A stretch of 64,000 nt of DNA from Cohnella luojiensis (GCF_004564235.1 NZ_SOMN01000002.1:248001-312000), one strand, 5' to 3'; shown: positions 27,317 through 36,086, numbered from the stretch's first letter. Translations and numbers: made by a program. Notes: generated by a model from the sequence alone, not told the origin.

Positions 27317-28537
27317 TTATTTCGCCTTGGGATTAAACCTGTCAAGTCTCTCTGCTGTTGCTCTGCTGTGTTTTTTGGTGACGTGAGCATATATCTCAGA
27401 TGTAGTCTGGGAAGATGAATGCCTCAATCGTTTCTGGATGGCTTTCATGGATGCCCCATCCTCGAGAAGCAGTGTCGCATTGGTATGCCGCAAACCGTGT
27501 AATGTGACGTACCGAAATCCATGTTTCTTGCAGAATTGTTTCCACATATCCGTGGGGGTAGTGTGGTAGTAAGGTTTCCCAAAGCCTCTATGGAATACAA
27601 ATTGCCGCTCTCCGCCTAACCACTTATTCATTAGCTTCATTTTATTGATTTTCCACTCTTTCAAATACTCCTTGAGCTCATCCATGTACCAAACAGGCAT
27701 GTCCACGAAATCAGCTGACGCTTCATTTTTTGGGTCATCAATTATGGCAATGCCCTGCTTTGTCAGAGATATGCTTTCATCAACTCTTAAACGGTTATTC
27801 TCGAAGTCACAGTCGGGTATCTCTAATGCCGTGAGCTCTCCGCGCCTAAAACCCCCAAGCATTGCTCCTAGGAAGTACAGGCGCCATTTAGTCGCCTCTG
27901 TGTAAAGAGCACGGATTATAGAAATGGTCTCATCTTCTTCATAGTAGTTCTTCCGAGCTTCTTTTGCCCTCTTTTCAACCTTATCAAGCTTGGGTCTCTT
28001 AACACCATCCAACGGATTGACCTTAATAAGAGACCATTCTACTGCACATGAGAAGACACATTGAGCAACGTCGAAGATATATTGAACGGTTCTTGATGAT
28101 AATTTGTCACCGCGCCCATCTTTTCGTGCGCCTGGTTGCAGTAGGGCATGGAAAAGGTTTACTAGCTTCATCGTCTTGATTTCATCAAGTCTCAGATGTC
28201 CTAGCACAGGTACAAGATGGTTTTTGACGTGAGTGGTGTACGCTTCATATGTGGTACTTTTTAATTCCCGTACCGCAAACTTTGGAATCCATTCCTTCTC
28301 ATAGAATTCATTGAATGTCATTTTTGCGGGTTTAATATATTCACCAGCTTCGACTTCTCTCTTAAATCCTAGCAGCTCATCGTTAAGATAATCTCGAAGC
28401 TTTTTTGTTGTTTTTAGAAGGGCTTCATCTTCAATTTTAATAGTTCGGCTTTCTTTAATTCTCTTACCATTCGCATCGTAACCTGCCTCGACAATTAAGC
28501 GCCAAGAGTTTACACCACGTTTCTCAATAGAAGCCAT
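27317..28537 (-). CDS. int: Phage tyrosine-recombinase integrase
   Basis: 406 residues. The N-terminal 65 residues (WRLIVEAGYDANGKR) form an arm-binding AP2-like domain. A SAM-like core-binding domain follows (KMTFNEFYEKEW to NPLDGVKRP), then the catalytic domain. Catalytic residues are Arg231 in GGFRRGEL, His347 and Arg350 in HGLRHT, His373 in LRHSS and the nucleophile Tyr383 in EIYAHV. All are present, so it should be active. It inserts and excises the prophage at the adjacent tRNA-Leu. Confidence 0.96.
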   Translation of the reverse strand: MASIEKRGVNSWRLIVEAGYDANGKRIKESRTIKIEDEALLKTTKKLRDYLNDELLGFKREVEAGEYIKPAKMTFNEFYEKEWIPKFAVRELKSTTYEAYTTHVKNHLVPVLGHLRLDEIKTMKLVNLFHALLQPGARKDGRGDKLSSRTVQYIFDVAQCVFSCAVEWSLIKVNPLDGVKRPKLDKVEKRAKEARKNYYEEDETISIIRALYTEATKWRLYFLGAMLGGFRRGELTALEIPDCDFENNRLRVDESISLTKQGIAIIDDPKNEASADFVDMPVWYMDELKEYLKEWKINKMKLMNKWLGGERQFVFHRGFGKPYYHTTPTDMWKQFCKKHGFRYVTLHGLRHTNATLLLEDGASMKAIQKRLRHSSSQTTSEIYAHVTKKHSRATAERLDRFNPKAK

Positions 28538-28580
28538 TGGATCTCCTCCTCAAAATAATAATCTGCATAGTCTAGCTACG

Positions 28581-29612
28581 TTAGAAGGGAAGCTTAAAAT
28601 CTTCAGTAGCTACTCTCGAACTTCCTTTCCAATGATTTAAGTGACCCCTCTGTAAGTAGGTAGTTTCCGACCCACAAATAATACAATGCCTCGCATTTCC
28701 GTCAGCAATTGTACCGCATTCGCCATCAACGTTACCGAACCTATCAAATGTCGGTCCCGCGCATTTATTTATCAAGTATGTACCACAGATTTTGCAATGC
28801 TCGCCTGAGTCATGAAGCTCCTCATTGCTGCACACTGGACAGGTTTGCGGTCTCCCATTTTCATCTAGATCATAACCATCGTATACCATTTCTGTTGCTC
28901 CTTTTCGAATTAGTCGGCTGTACGAACAAATAGGGCAGAATTTTGCTTCGTGGTGAGTAAAACTATATCTGCAGTTAGGGCAAGATTTACTGTGTTTCTG
29001 TTTGTAGATGAAGTGTTGAAACAAGTCAATTATCTTACCATTGTTAAGATATGTTCTCCCCATTCTAAGACCCGTCCAAAAAAATTTAAGAACATTCTCT
29101 GCTGCCGGATAAGATAAATGACAAAGCTCGGATACTCTGTGGGCATCTAACTGCCCTAAGGCGTTTAGTACGTGAGGAGGGGCTAGCAACGCTCTAGCAA
29201 AACAATTAGCTTCCTTCTCAATTAATTCATACTGATGCTTCGCTACCGGGTTTCTAGCGATTATTTCTCGATCAATTTTCTGGTGATGTTTAAGTATATA
29301 GTGCCCGAGCTCGTGTGCAATGGTGAACCTAATATGGCCTGCGCTTTTAACTGTGTCATTATAAAGGATCATATATTGTTTACTCTTAACCATTTCAAGG
29401 CAAACGCCGCTATCACTCTGGTAAAGAGCACAAACATCTCTAATTTCCAAATCATTTTTCTGAGCAAACCAAGTGTAAGTCTTTACCCTGAGATTTTTAA
29501 AAGATTTATAGATAGTTTCAAGGGAGATAGGGAGTTCACTGATATTGAACTGTTGTAATAGAGTCAAAGCTACGAACTCTGCGTGGTCATAATCAGGCCT
29601 ACCTTTAATCAT
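28581..29612 (-). CDS. ImmA/IrrE-type metalloprotease with C-terminal zinc ribbons
   Basis: About 343 residues from the ATG at 29612, which overlaps the repressor stop by eight bases. The protease domain has RFTIAHELGHYILKHH (HExxH) and the third ligand region EKEANCFARALLAP. ImmA proteases cleave the cognate repressor during induction. The extra 160 residues carry three CxxC pairs of pairs: CPNC/CPIC, CPVC/CKIC and a third ending CIIC. They look like tandem zinc ribbons, which normal ImmA proteins lack. The gene is co-transcribed with the repressor. Confidence 0.88.
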   Translation of the reverse strand: MIKGRPDYDHAEFVALTLLQQFNISELPISLETIYKSFKNLRVKTYTWFAQKNDLEIRDVCALYQSDSGVCLEMVKSKQYMILYNDTVKSAGHIRFTIAHELGHYILKHHQKIDREIIARNPVAKHQYELIEKEANCFARALLAPPHVLNALGQLDAHRVSELCHLSYPAAENVLKFFWTGLRMGRTYLNNGKIIDLFQHFIYKQKHSKSCPNCRYSFTHHEAKFCPICSYSRLIRKGATEMVYDGYDLDENGRPQTCPVCSNEELHDSGEHCKICGTYLINKCAGPTFDRFGNVDGECGTIADGNARHCIICGSETTYLQRGHLNHWKGSSRVATEDFKLPF

Positions 29613-29958
29613 CCTCAGAGAAGGCCTCCTCAAATGCTGCTTTGATCATGTTTAACATTTTCTTCTGATCATTTGAAGACATATTTCTTGCAGCTCTTTG
29701 GATAGCTCTGATCTCAGGAGTATCTTCAATTCCATTTCTGCTGTTTATTTGTTCAGGGTCATCAGTACGTCCTAACAAGTAGTCGGTAGATGTTTTTAGT
29801 ATATCTGCTAAGGTCTGCAGATCTTCACTTGTAGGGGTAACTCGGTCATTCTCAATATGACCAAAATTAGATCTACCCATAGTAAGTCGATCGGCCATAT
29901 CCTGCTGTGTGAAGTTTCTTTTCAACCGTAACTCCTTGATTCTACTTCCTAGAGACAT
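29605..29958 (-). CDS. CI-like phage repressor (XRE helix-turn-helix)
   Basis: About 117 residues from the ATG at 29958, with GGAGGG eight bases upstream; a longer frame runs upstream through the operators and is rejected. The HTH is RIKELRLKRNFTQQDMADRLTMGRSNFGHIENDR. The C-terminal half (ARNMSSNDQKKMLNMIKAAF) is a short helical tail, not a LexA-type peptidase. Induction therefore probably relies on the adjacent ImmA protease. It transcribes away from the cro-like gene across shared operators. Confidence 0.92.
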   Translation of the reverse strand: MSLGSRIKELRLKRNFTQQDMADRLTMGRSNFGHIENDRVTPTSEDLQTLADILKTSTDYLLGRTDDPEQINSRNGIEDTPEIRAIQRAARNMSSNDQKKMLNMIKAAFEEAFSEDD

Positions 29959-29983
29959 TATAAATACCCTCCAATTAAAATAT

Positions 29984-30026
29984 GGTATTAAAAATACTTG
30001 ACGGTATTGAAAATACCCAATATAAT
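29984..30026 (+). promoter_or_regulatory. Early rightward promoter with two operator palindromes
   Basis: TTGACG (29998-30003), 17 bases and TATAAT (30021-30026) form a near-consensus promoter for the cro-like gene. One operator, GGTATT-AAA-AATACT (29984-29998), abuts the -35. A perfect one, GGTATT-GAA-AATACC (30003-30017), fills the spacer. The centres are 19 bases apart. Occupancy by the repressor would block RNA polymerase directly. Confidence 0.85.
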
Positions 30027-30067
30027 TGGAGACATATCCCACAAAACCTGAAGAGGGGGTGTACACT

Positions 30068-30280
30068 ATGAGAGGTCAAAAGAGGGATAGTCTCCGTGAA
30101 GCAAGAAAAGCTAAGGGTTTAACGCAACTAGAACTCGCTCAGCTTGTCGGCGTCACACTTGAACATATAAAGAGTCTCGAGTATGGTCGGGTAAACCCAA
30201 GTACCCAACTTATGTTCAAAATCTGTAATGCTTTAGGATCTACGCCACAAAACCTTTTTGCAGATGTGGTCTGCGCTTAG
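30068..30280 (+). CDS. Cro-like XRE regulator, 70 aa
   Basis: The ATG at 30068 follows AGAGGGGG. Nearly the whole protein is an XRE helix-turn-helix: SLREARKAKGLTQLELAQLVGVTLEHIKSLEYGR. It is the first gene of the rightward early operon and divergent from the CI-like repressor, the classical Cro position. It probably competes for the same GGTATT-N3-AATACC operators. Confidence 0.88.
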   Translation: MRGQKRDSLREARKAKGLTQLELAQLVGVTLEHIKSLEYGRVNPSTQLMFKICNALGSTPQNLFADVVCA

Positions 30281-30322
30281 GTCTATTATTACTACCCATT
30301 TAGTATTATATGTGCTCATCAT

Positions 30323-30384
30323 GGTATTGTCAATACCATACAGATCGGTCAATTTTTTTTGGTATTCAGGGTATTTATAATACC
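30323..30384 (+). promoter_or_regulatory. Second operator pair between cro-like and excisionase-like genes
   Basis: Perfect palindromes GGTATT-GTC-AATACC (30323-30337) and GGTATT-TAT-AATACC (30370-30384), plus a half-site GGTATT at 30361. A TATAAT (30376-30381) lies inside the last site, suggesting a further repressed promoter, though no good -35 is seen. Confidence 0.75.
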
Positions 30385-30407
30385 TTTAATTGCAAAGGAG
30401 GGTAGCC

Positions 30408-30698
30408 ATGTCAGCTGACAAGATGTTCGCTAGTTTGATTGCTGAGATGGAGGAACGAATTTACCACAGAGTAATGGGTGAACTGAAAACTCATCAACCT
30501 GAAGAGCGTCGGCTTTCGATTGTTGAAGCAGCTGAATTTCTAGGAGTATCGCCGGAGACGGTTCAAAGAATGTGCAAACAAAAACAGATTCCACATATCC
30601 CTCTTGGTGCTGCCGGCTCTAAGAAACCTAGGGTAGTGTTCAGTTCCTTGACGCTGTTTGAGTATATCAGGCAAAAAGAGCGTGAAAGTATTTCTTGA
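30408..30698 (+). CDS. Excisionase-type helix-turn-helix protein
   Basis: About 96 residues from the ATG at 30408 with AAGGAGGG upstream. The winged-helix segment LSIVEAAEFLGVSPETVQRMCKQKQIPHI is the MerR/excisionase (DUF3853/HTH_17) type. It is preceded by a short helical region that could dimerise. Its position right after the cro-like gene and behind two operators fits a directionality factor or early regulator. It may not be the true Xis. Confidence 0.8.
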   Translation: MSADKMFASLIAEMEERIYHRVMGELKTHQPEERRLSIVEAAEFLGVSPETVQRMCKQKQIPHIPLGAAGSKKPRVVFSSLTLFEYIRQKERESIS

Positions 30699-30783
30699 GA
30701 GGAGGTGAAAACGGATGTTACTAGCACTAATAACCGGCACCATTGTACAACGTTTCACAATTTTTGTAAATCAGGAGGTCCAT

Positions 30784-31098
30784 ATGCTGAGATCAAAGCT
30801 AGGCGGACACTATGCCGGCATCGGCACTCATCGGGCATTCATCGAGGATGAGACGATGTACGAGGACCAGAAGGAGCACGCGGTTCGACTCCCTTCGGAT
30901 CATCTCAAAGGGGAACGGCTCGTGGCGATGTCCGGGCCCGTGATCAGCTACAACGTATTTCAATTGCTTCCAGACTGCAAAGTCTGCGGGCATAGGATGG
31001 ACGGCAAGTTCCTCCAGAAGTGGAACGATCGGGACGTATGCAAGCCATGCATTACCGAATTGACCGCGGAGGTGCCTCACATTGAGTACAGCCATTAA
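30784..31098 (+). CDS. Small phage protein with a zinc-binding CxxC pair
   Basis: 104 residues from the ATG at 30784 (AGGAGG five bases upstream). The C-terminal half has CKVCGHRMDGKFL...VCKPCI, a treble-clef-like zinc site. The same frame also has an ATG at 30715 with an even better AGGAGGTGA, which would add 23 hydrophobic residues. Function is unknown. It overlaps the next gene by 17 bases. Confidence 0.7.
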   Translation: MLRSKLGGHYAGIGTHRAFIEDETMYEDQKEHAVRLPSDHLKGERLVAMSGPVISYNVFQLLPDCKVCGHRMDGKFLQKWNDRDVCKPCITELTAEVPHIEYSH

Positions 31099-31411
31099 GC
31101 CTGAAGCGCGGGACCTCGACGCGGATCTAGCGATCTGCGAGGCGGCGACGCGTGGTCCGTGGATGTGGACTTGGAACGGTCTATGCCTATCCCCCGAAGG
31201 TGCAGTAGACTCCGGCGATTATGTTGCATGGCTGCAGCACTCAGAGGGTCCAAACGATGAAGATCGAAAATTCATCGCCGACGCTCGCGCAGGCTGGCCG
31301 TATGCAATCCGCCGTTCCCAGGAAGCTGAACAGGAGAACGACAAGCTACGTGACGAGATCAACTTGCTCCAAGAGCAATTAAAGCAGCACCGAAGCCACT
31401 GCTTCGATTAA
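31082..31411 (+). CDS. Hypothetical phage protein, 109 aa
   Basis: Read from a TTG at 31082 with GGAGGTG nine bases upstream. The middle (ATRGPWMWTWNGLCLSPEG, EDRKFIADARAGWPYAIRRSQE) is a pattern recurrent in phage early regions beside replication genes. A short coiled coil ends the protein. No enzymatic motif is seen. Confidence 0.7.
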   Translation: MSTAIKPEARDLDADLAICEAATRGPWMWTWNGLCLSPEGAVDSGDYVAWLQHSEGPNDEDRKFIADARAGWPYAIRRSQEAEQENDKLRDEINLLQEQLKQHRSHCFD

Positions 31412-31437
31412 TTCATACACCAGGAGGATTCACGCAC

Positions 31438-31872
31438 ATGTCTATTCAAATCATCATTAACGGCGAGAACGCCGAACACGCACTTATCGAATTATCCGCT
31501 TTCTCTGCTGGCTTAACAGGCGGACAAGCTGTCGCGTCAGTTGCACAGGAAGCACCAAAGGCTCCGCGTACACGTTCGACTCCGAAGCCGGAAACAGTTA
31601 AGGCGGACGAGCCTGTTCAGAACAAGCCGGACTCCGAACCGGAAGCTTCGCAAGAGGAAGAGCAGCACCAATCCGATCCTGAACCATCCGATGATGAAGC
31701 CCCGATCCCGACTGATGTGGATCTGCGTGCGGCAGCTCAGGCGAAGGGCGCAGAGGGCGCCGACAAAAAGGCCTTGATCAAACCTCTGCTGACGAAATTC
31801 GGCGTGTCGAACGTTACTGCCGTTCCTGCCGATCAACGAGTCGCGTTCCTTGCGGAACTGCAAGCACTATGA
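31438..31872 (+). CDS. Hypothetical phage protein with acidic linker, 144 aa
   Basis: GGAGGA precedes the ATG. A short N-terminal fold (IQIIINGENAEHALIELSAFSAG) is joined by an acidic Pro/Glu/Ser linker of 60 residues. The helical C-terminus (LRAAAQAKGAEGADKKALIKPLLTKFG) looks like a small SAP/Rho-N-type module. It precedes and overlaps (ATGA) the DUF2800 gene, so a role in replication or recombination is likely but unproven. Confidence 0.7.
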   Translation: MSIQIIINGENAEHALIELSAFSAGLTGGQAVASVAQEAPKAPRTRSTPKPETVKADEPVQNKPDSEPEASQEEEQHQSDPEPSDDEAPIPTDVDLRAAAQAKGAEGADKKALIKPLLTKFGVSNVTAVPADQRVAFLAELQAL

Positions 31873-33065
31873 GTCAAGTCGCACATGCTGAACGCGCTCA
31901 CGCTTTACTAGGCGCATCCAAGGCGGCGCAATGGATATCATGCCCGCCAAGCGCCCGGGTGCAAGAGAGCGTCCCAGACAAGAGGAGCGAGTACGCCGAC
32001 GAGGGGACACTGGCGCATGAGCTGTCGGAGATCAAGTTGCGGCGCCGTCTGCTCCCTTGTAATTCGGCAGAGCGCAAGCGACTCGATAAGGAGCTCGAGA
32101 AGGTCAAGGCTAATCCGATGTACGGTCCCGAGATGGAGAACGCCGTGAACGATTACGTCGAGATCGTCGAAGAACGGTTTATGGCCGCTAAGGCTCGATC
32201 TGTCGATGCCGTCATTCTGCTAGAGGAAAAGCTAGATTTCACCGAATGGGTTCCAGAAGGCAAAGGCTCCGGGGACGTGGTCCTCATAGCTGACGGTGTA
32301 CTGGAAGTCATCGACCTGAAGTATGGCAAGGGCGTTCCGGTTAGTGCGGAAAACAATCCGCAGATTCGTCTCTATGGCCTTGGCGCTTGGTCAGCTTACA
32401 ACTATCTCTACGACATTCAAGATGTTCACATGACCATCGTCCAGCCGCGTCTTGACTCTATCAGTACTGACATTATGCCGGTTAGTGAATTAGTAGAGTG
32501 GGCGGAGACGGTTGTCGGTCCTGCAGCCTTATTGGCTGATGTCGGCGAGGGCGAATTCAAGTCTGGAGACCACTGCCGCTGGTGCAAGGTGAAAGGCAAC
32601 TGCCGCGCTCGAACGGATGAGAACATGAAGGCTCTAGCTTACGAGTTCAAAGACCCGGCGCTACTTAGCCCGGACGAGATCGGTTCGATTCTCTTTGTTG
32701 CTGAGCAGCTAAAGGTCTGGGCAAAGGATGTCGAGGAACACGCATTCGAACAAGCTAAGAACGGCATACGCATTCCTCTGTGGAAGCTTGTCGAGGGCCG
32801 GAGCAATCGAGCTATTACGGACAAGGAAGCCGCGAAGAAGGCGCTGGAAGCCGCTAAGGTTGACGCGTCGAAGTACCTCAAGCCGCAGGAGATGTACAGT
32901 ATCGGTGATCTGGAGAAGAACGTCGGTAAGAAGGATCTGGCGACATTGCTTGATGGCTTGATCGTTAAACCGACCGGAAAGCCAGTTCTCGTTCCAGAGT
33001 CGGACAAGCGCCCGGAATTGAACAGCATTGACAATGATTTTGCAGGCGAAGATTTTGAAAACTAA
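31869..33065 (+). CDS. DUF2800 protein (RecB/Cas4-like nuclease fold)
   Basis: 398 residues. It opens with ERAHALLGASKAAQWISCPPSARVQE and YADEGTLAHELSEIKL, the DUF2800 N-terminus. PD-(D/E)xK features appear as GSGDVVLIADGVLEVIDLKYGKG. A Cys cluster (HCRWCKVKGNCRAR) could hold an Fe-S centre as in Cas4/AddB. Phages usually pair this family with the DUF2815 protein that follows, suggesting a recombination/replication exonuclease. Confidence 0.9.
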   Translation: MSQVAHAERAHALLGASKAAQWISCPPSARVQESVPDKRSEYADEGTLAHELSEIKLRRRLLPCNSAERKRLDKELEKVKANPMYGPEMENAVNDYVEIVEERFMAAKARSVDAVILLEEKLDFTEWVPEGKGSGDVVLIADGVLEVIDLKYGKGVPVSAENNPQIRLYGLGAWSAYNYLYDIQDVHMTIVQPRLDSISTDIMPVSELVEWAETVVGPAALLADVGEGEFKSGDHCRWCKVKGNCRARTDENMKALAYEFKDPALLSPDEIGSILFVAEQLKVWAKDVEEHAFEQAKNGIRIPLWKLVEGRSNRAITDKEAAKKALEAAKVDASKYLKPQEMYSIGDLEKNVGKKDLATLLDGLIVKPTGKPVLVPESDKRPELNSIDNDFAGEDFEN

Positions 33066-33092
33066 ACCCACATTCAAAGGAGCAATCACACC

Positions 33093-33683
33093 ATGGCATC
33101 TGATAACACAACAAAAATGGTAACAGGTAAAGCGCGTCTCTCTTACGCAAATATCTGGGAGCCGAAGGCAAACGATCAAGGACAATTGAAATACGGCACG
33201 GCAATTCTGATTCCGAAATCTGATAAGGAGACTCTTCGGAAGATCAAAGAGAAAGTGGACGCGCTTAAAGCCGAGGCAACGACGAAGTACAAGGGTAAGC
33301 TTCCGCCGAACTTCAAGCTTCCACTTCATGACGGAGACGAAGAGAAACCAGAGGATCCGAACTATGCAGGCCACTTTTTCCTGAATGCTTACGCGAATAA
33401 CAAGCCGGGGATTGCAAAGCCGGTTGGTAGGGATACGGATGGGAAAACGAAGTTTCAAGAAATCACGGATACGACGGAAGTCTACTCCGGCTGCTTCGCA
33501 AGGGTGTCTATTAATTTTTACCTTTTCGACAACAAGAGCAAGGGTATCGGCGTCGGGCTGAACAATATCGTTAAGGTTCAGGATGGCGAGTCGTTATCTG
33601 GACGCTCGAGCGTCAATGCAGACTTTGCTGACGAGGACTTCGACGATGTTGACGGAGACGATGACGAAGATTACATGAGCTAA
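33093..33683 (+). CDS. DUF2815 protein (phage ssDNA-binding-like)
   Basis: 196 residues starting TKMVTGKARLSYANIWEPK and containing YGTAILIPKSDKETLRKIKE. Those are the DUF2815 hallmarks of an OB-fold single-strand DNA-binding protein. The C-terminus is strongly acidic (DEDFDDVDGDDDEDY), as in SSBs that recruit partners through acidic tails. AAAGGAG precedes the start. Confidence 0.88.
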   Translation: MASDNTTKMVTGKARLSYANIWEPKANDQGQLKYGTAILIPKSDKETLRKIKEKVDALKAEATTKYKGKLPPNFKLPLHDGDEEKPEDPNYAGHFFLNAYANNKPGIAKPVGRDTDGKTKFQEITDTTEVYSGCFARVSINFYLFDNKSKGIGVGLNNIVKVQDGESLSGRSSVNADFADEDFDDVDGDDDEDYMS

Positions 33684-33695
33684 TTATTTAAGAGT

Positions 33696-33720
33696 GGGGA
33701 TTCCGCAAGGGTCCCCTTTC
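33696..33720 (+). terminator. Weak intrinsic terminator or attenuator
   Basis: GGGGA (33696-33700) pairs with TCCCC (33712-33716), followed by TTTC. It sits between the DUF2815 and MazG-like genes. The short stem suggests partial termination. Confidence 0.45.
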
Positions 33721-33750
33721 TCTATCACAACTTATAGGAGGAAGACATAA

Positions 33751-34134
33751 ATGCCTAAAACTATAAACGAATTCGTTCAAGTTGCACATCACAACGCTAT
33801 CAACAAAGGATGGTATGAAGAGCCTCGAACATTTAGTGAAGTGATTGCGCTTATGCACTCGGAGCTTTCTGAGGCATTGGAAGACTATCGAAAGGGCCGG
33901 GGGTTTACGGAAATTTGGTACGAGAAAGAAAATGACTTAGGCATCGTATTTGCTCAAGGCAAGCAGCCTGCTCCTGAATGGAAGCCTTGCGGTATTCCAT
34001 CCGAACTGGCGGACACTGTTATCCGGATCTTTGATACTTGCGGGCATCTTGGGATCAATCTGGAGGCGGCGATCCGGGAGAAGATGGCCTACAATGCTAC
34101 TCGACCGATTCGGCATGGGGGCAAGATGCTGTGA
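33751..34134 (+). CDS. MazG-like nucleotide pyrophosphohydrolase
   Basis: 127 residues with the all-alpha NTP-PPase pattern. The ExxE is in LMHSELSEALEDYRKGRG, and the ExxD is in GIPSELADTVIRIFDTCG. These bind Mg and hydrolyse NTPs to NMP and pyrophosphate. In phages it may adjust nucleotide pools or lower alarmones. AGGAGG precedes the ATG; the stop overlaps the GTG of the polymerase. Confidence 0.85.
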   Translation: MPKTINEFVQVAHHNAINKGWYEEPRTFSEVIALMHSELSEALEDYRKGRGFTEIWYEKENDLGIVFAQGKQPAPEWKPCGIPSELADTVIRIFDTCGHLGINLEAAIREKMAYNATRPIRHGGKML

Positions 34135-36086
34135 CCGTCCTCCAAATCGACATCGAGACATACAGCAGCATCGACCTAATTAAATCCGGCGTTTACCGAT
34201 ACGTCGAAGCGGCGGACTTCGAAATCTTACTGTTCGCCTACGCTTACGATGACGAGCCAGTCACGGTTATCGACCTAACAGCTTTCGAGGATCTGCCTGA
34301 TTTCATCTTGCACGATCTGACTGATCCCGGAGTCATCAAGACGGCCTTCAACGCAGCGTTTGAAAGGACTTGTATTGCGAAGCATTACGGCATCGTCTGC
34401 GATCCTGTCCAGTGGCGGTGTACTTCGGTCCATTCTTTATCTCTAGGGTTGCCCGGCAACTTGGGAAGCACGGCTACGGTTCTTAATCTGGTCGCCCAGA
34501 AGGACACGAAGGGTAAAGCCTTGATCAAGTATTTCTCCGTCCCGTGTAAACCGACTAAAGTTAACGGTCAACGTGAGCGGAATTATCCGCACCATGACCC
34601 GGAGAAGTGGGAGGATTACAAGTCCTATTGTGTGCAGGACGTTGTCGTCGAGCGGGCAGTCCGTAAGAAGCTAGAACGCTTCCCGGTGCCGGAGAAGGAA
34701 TGGCGGCTATGGGCGCTCGATCAACGGATCAACGATCGCGGCGTCCGTCTCAACCGGGCATTCGTAGAGAACGCGATCGCCTGCGGAGCCCAGTGTAAGG
34801 AGCGCATGATTGAAGAGGCGAAGGAGTTGACGGGGCTCGACAATCCAAACAGCGATGCACAGCTCAAGGTGTGGTTATCAGAAAACGGGTTAGAAGCTGA
34901 CAGCCTAGCTAAAGAGTTTATGGACATTCTGCTAGATGCCGCGCCAAGTGAAGAGACGCGAAGGGCTCTCGAGCTCCGGCAGGAAATGGGCAAGACAAGC
35001 AACAGTAAATACGATGCAATGGCTCGTACGATCTGCGCCGACGATCGCGTTCGGGGGATCTTGCAATTCTGCGGGGCTAACCGGACATGGCGCTGGGCGG
35101 GGCGGATCGTGCAAATGCATAACCTCCCGCAGAACCATCTTAAGGACTTGGAACTTGCGCGGGAGACGTTGCTTAACGGCGAATTCGATTTTCTCGAAAT
35201 GCTGTTCGGCGCTCCGCCGTTTGTTATGTCTCAGCTAGTCCGTACCGCGCTTATTCCGTCCGATGGATGCCGTTTCATCGTCTCCGACTTCGCGGCTATC
35301 GAGGCTCGCGTCATAGCGTGGCTTGCGGACGAGCTCTGGGTGCTGGACGTATTTCAGGGACACGGAAAGATATACGAGGCGACAGCGGCTCGCATGTTCG
35401 GCATCGCGTTCGAGTCCATCGTTAAAGGGCACGAGAATTATCGCTTTCGCGCTCCAGGTAAAGTAGCGACACTCGCTTGTGGATTCGGTGGCGGAAGGGC
35501 TGCTCTTGAGAAGATGGATAAGGGCAAGGAGATTCCAGAGGATCAGTACGAGGGCTTGGTCAAGCAGTGGCGGCAAGCGAATCCGAATATCCGGAAGCTT
35601 TGGTATCGTGCCGAGGATGCAGCTATGGAAGCGGTACGGATGAAATCGACGGTTAAGTTGGCGCACGGTGTGCAGTATCGGTACGAGGCTGGAACCTTGT
35701 TCGCGGACTTACCAAGTGGACACAGCCTCGCGTACCCGCAAGCGGCGATTAAGCTTGATACCAAGTTCGACAAAGACGGACTGACCTTCTTCGCGCAGGA
35801 TGACCGGAATCAATGGTCACAGCAACGCACGTGGGGCGGAACGCTTGTCGAGAACTTGGTACAAGCCATCGCCCGGGATTGTCTGGCTGAGAGCCTAATG
35901 CGACTAGATAAAGCCGGCTATGTCATTCCGCTACACGTACACGATGAGGTCGTGCTTGATGTGCCGTGGGAAAATGATGTGCTTGTTGATGACGTGACAT
36001 CGATCATGAGTCGGCCTATTGACTGGGCGCCGGGATTACCGCTTAAGGCGGCAGGCTTTGAGACTGATTTTTACATGAAGGATTAG
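34131..36086 (+). CDS. Phage family A DNA polymerase
   Basis: 651 residues from a GTG at 34131 overlapping the previous stop. The N-terminus VLQIDIETYSSIDL is the 3'-5' exonuclease Exo I motif. Polymerase motif A is SDFAAIEARVIAWLA (Asp386), and motif C is LHVHDEVVLDV (Asp605). No 5' nuclease domain is present, as is usual in phage PolA. It should copy the phage genome with the VapE-type primase-helicase encoded downstream. Confidence 0.93.
   Translation: MTVLQIDIETYSSIDLIKSGVYRYVEAADFEILLFAYAYDDEPVTVIDLTAFEDLPDFILHDLTDPGVIKTAFNAAFERTCIAKHYGIVCDPVQWRCTSVHSLSLGLPGNLGSTATVLNLVAQKDTKGKALIKYFSVPCKPTKVNGQRERNYPHHDPEKWEDYKSYCVQDVVVERAVRKKLERFPVPEKEWRLWALDQRINDRGVRLNRAFVENAIACGAQCKERMIEEAKELTGLDNPNSDAQLKVWLSENGLEADSLAKEFMDILLDAAPSEETRRALELRQEMGKTSNSKYDAMARTICADDRVRGILQFCGANRTWRWAGRIVQMHNLPQNHLKDLELARETLLNGEFDFLEMLFGAPPFVMSQLVRTALIPSDGCRFIVSDFAAIEARVIAWLADELWVLDVFQGHGKIYEATAARMFGIAFESIVKGHENYRFRAPGKVATLACGFGGGRAALEKMDKGKEIPEDQYEGLVKQWRQANPNIRKLWYRAEDAAMEAVRMKSTVKLAHGVQYRYEAGTLFADLPSGHSLAYPQAAIKLDTKFDKDGLTFFAQDDRNQWSQQRTWGGTLVENLVQAIARDCLAESLMRLDKAGYVIPLHVHDEVVLDVPWENDVLVDDVTSIMSRPIDWAPGLPLKAAGFETDFYMKD

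Noticed and set aside
29959-30066. N-terminal extension of the CI-like repressor
   Set aside because: It would run through the operators and the rightward promoter; a GGAGGG-ATG at 29958 gives a normal repressor start.
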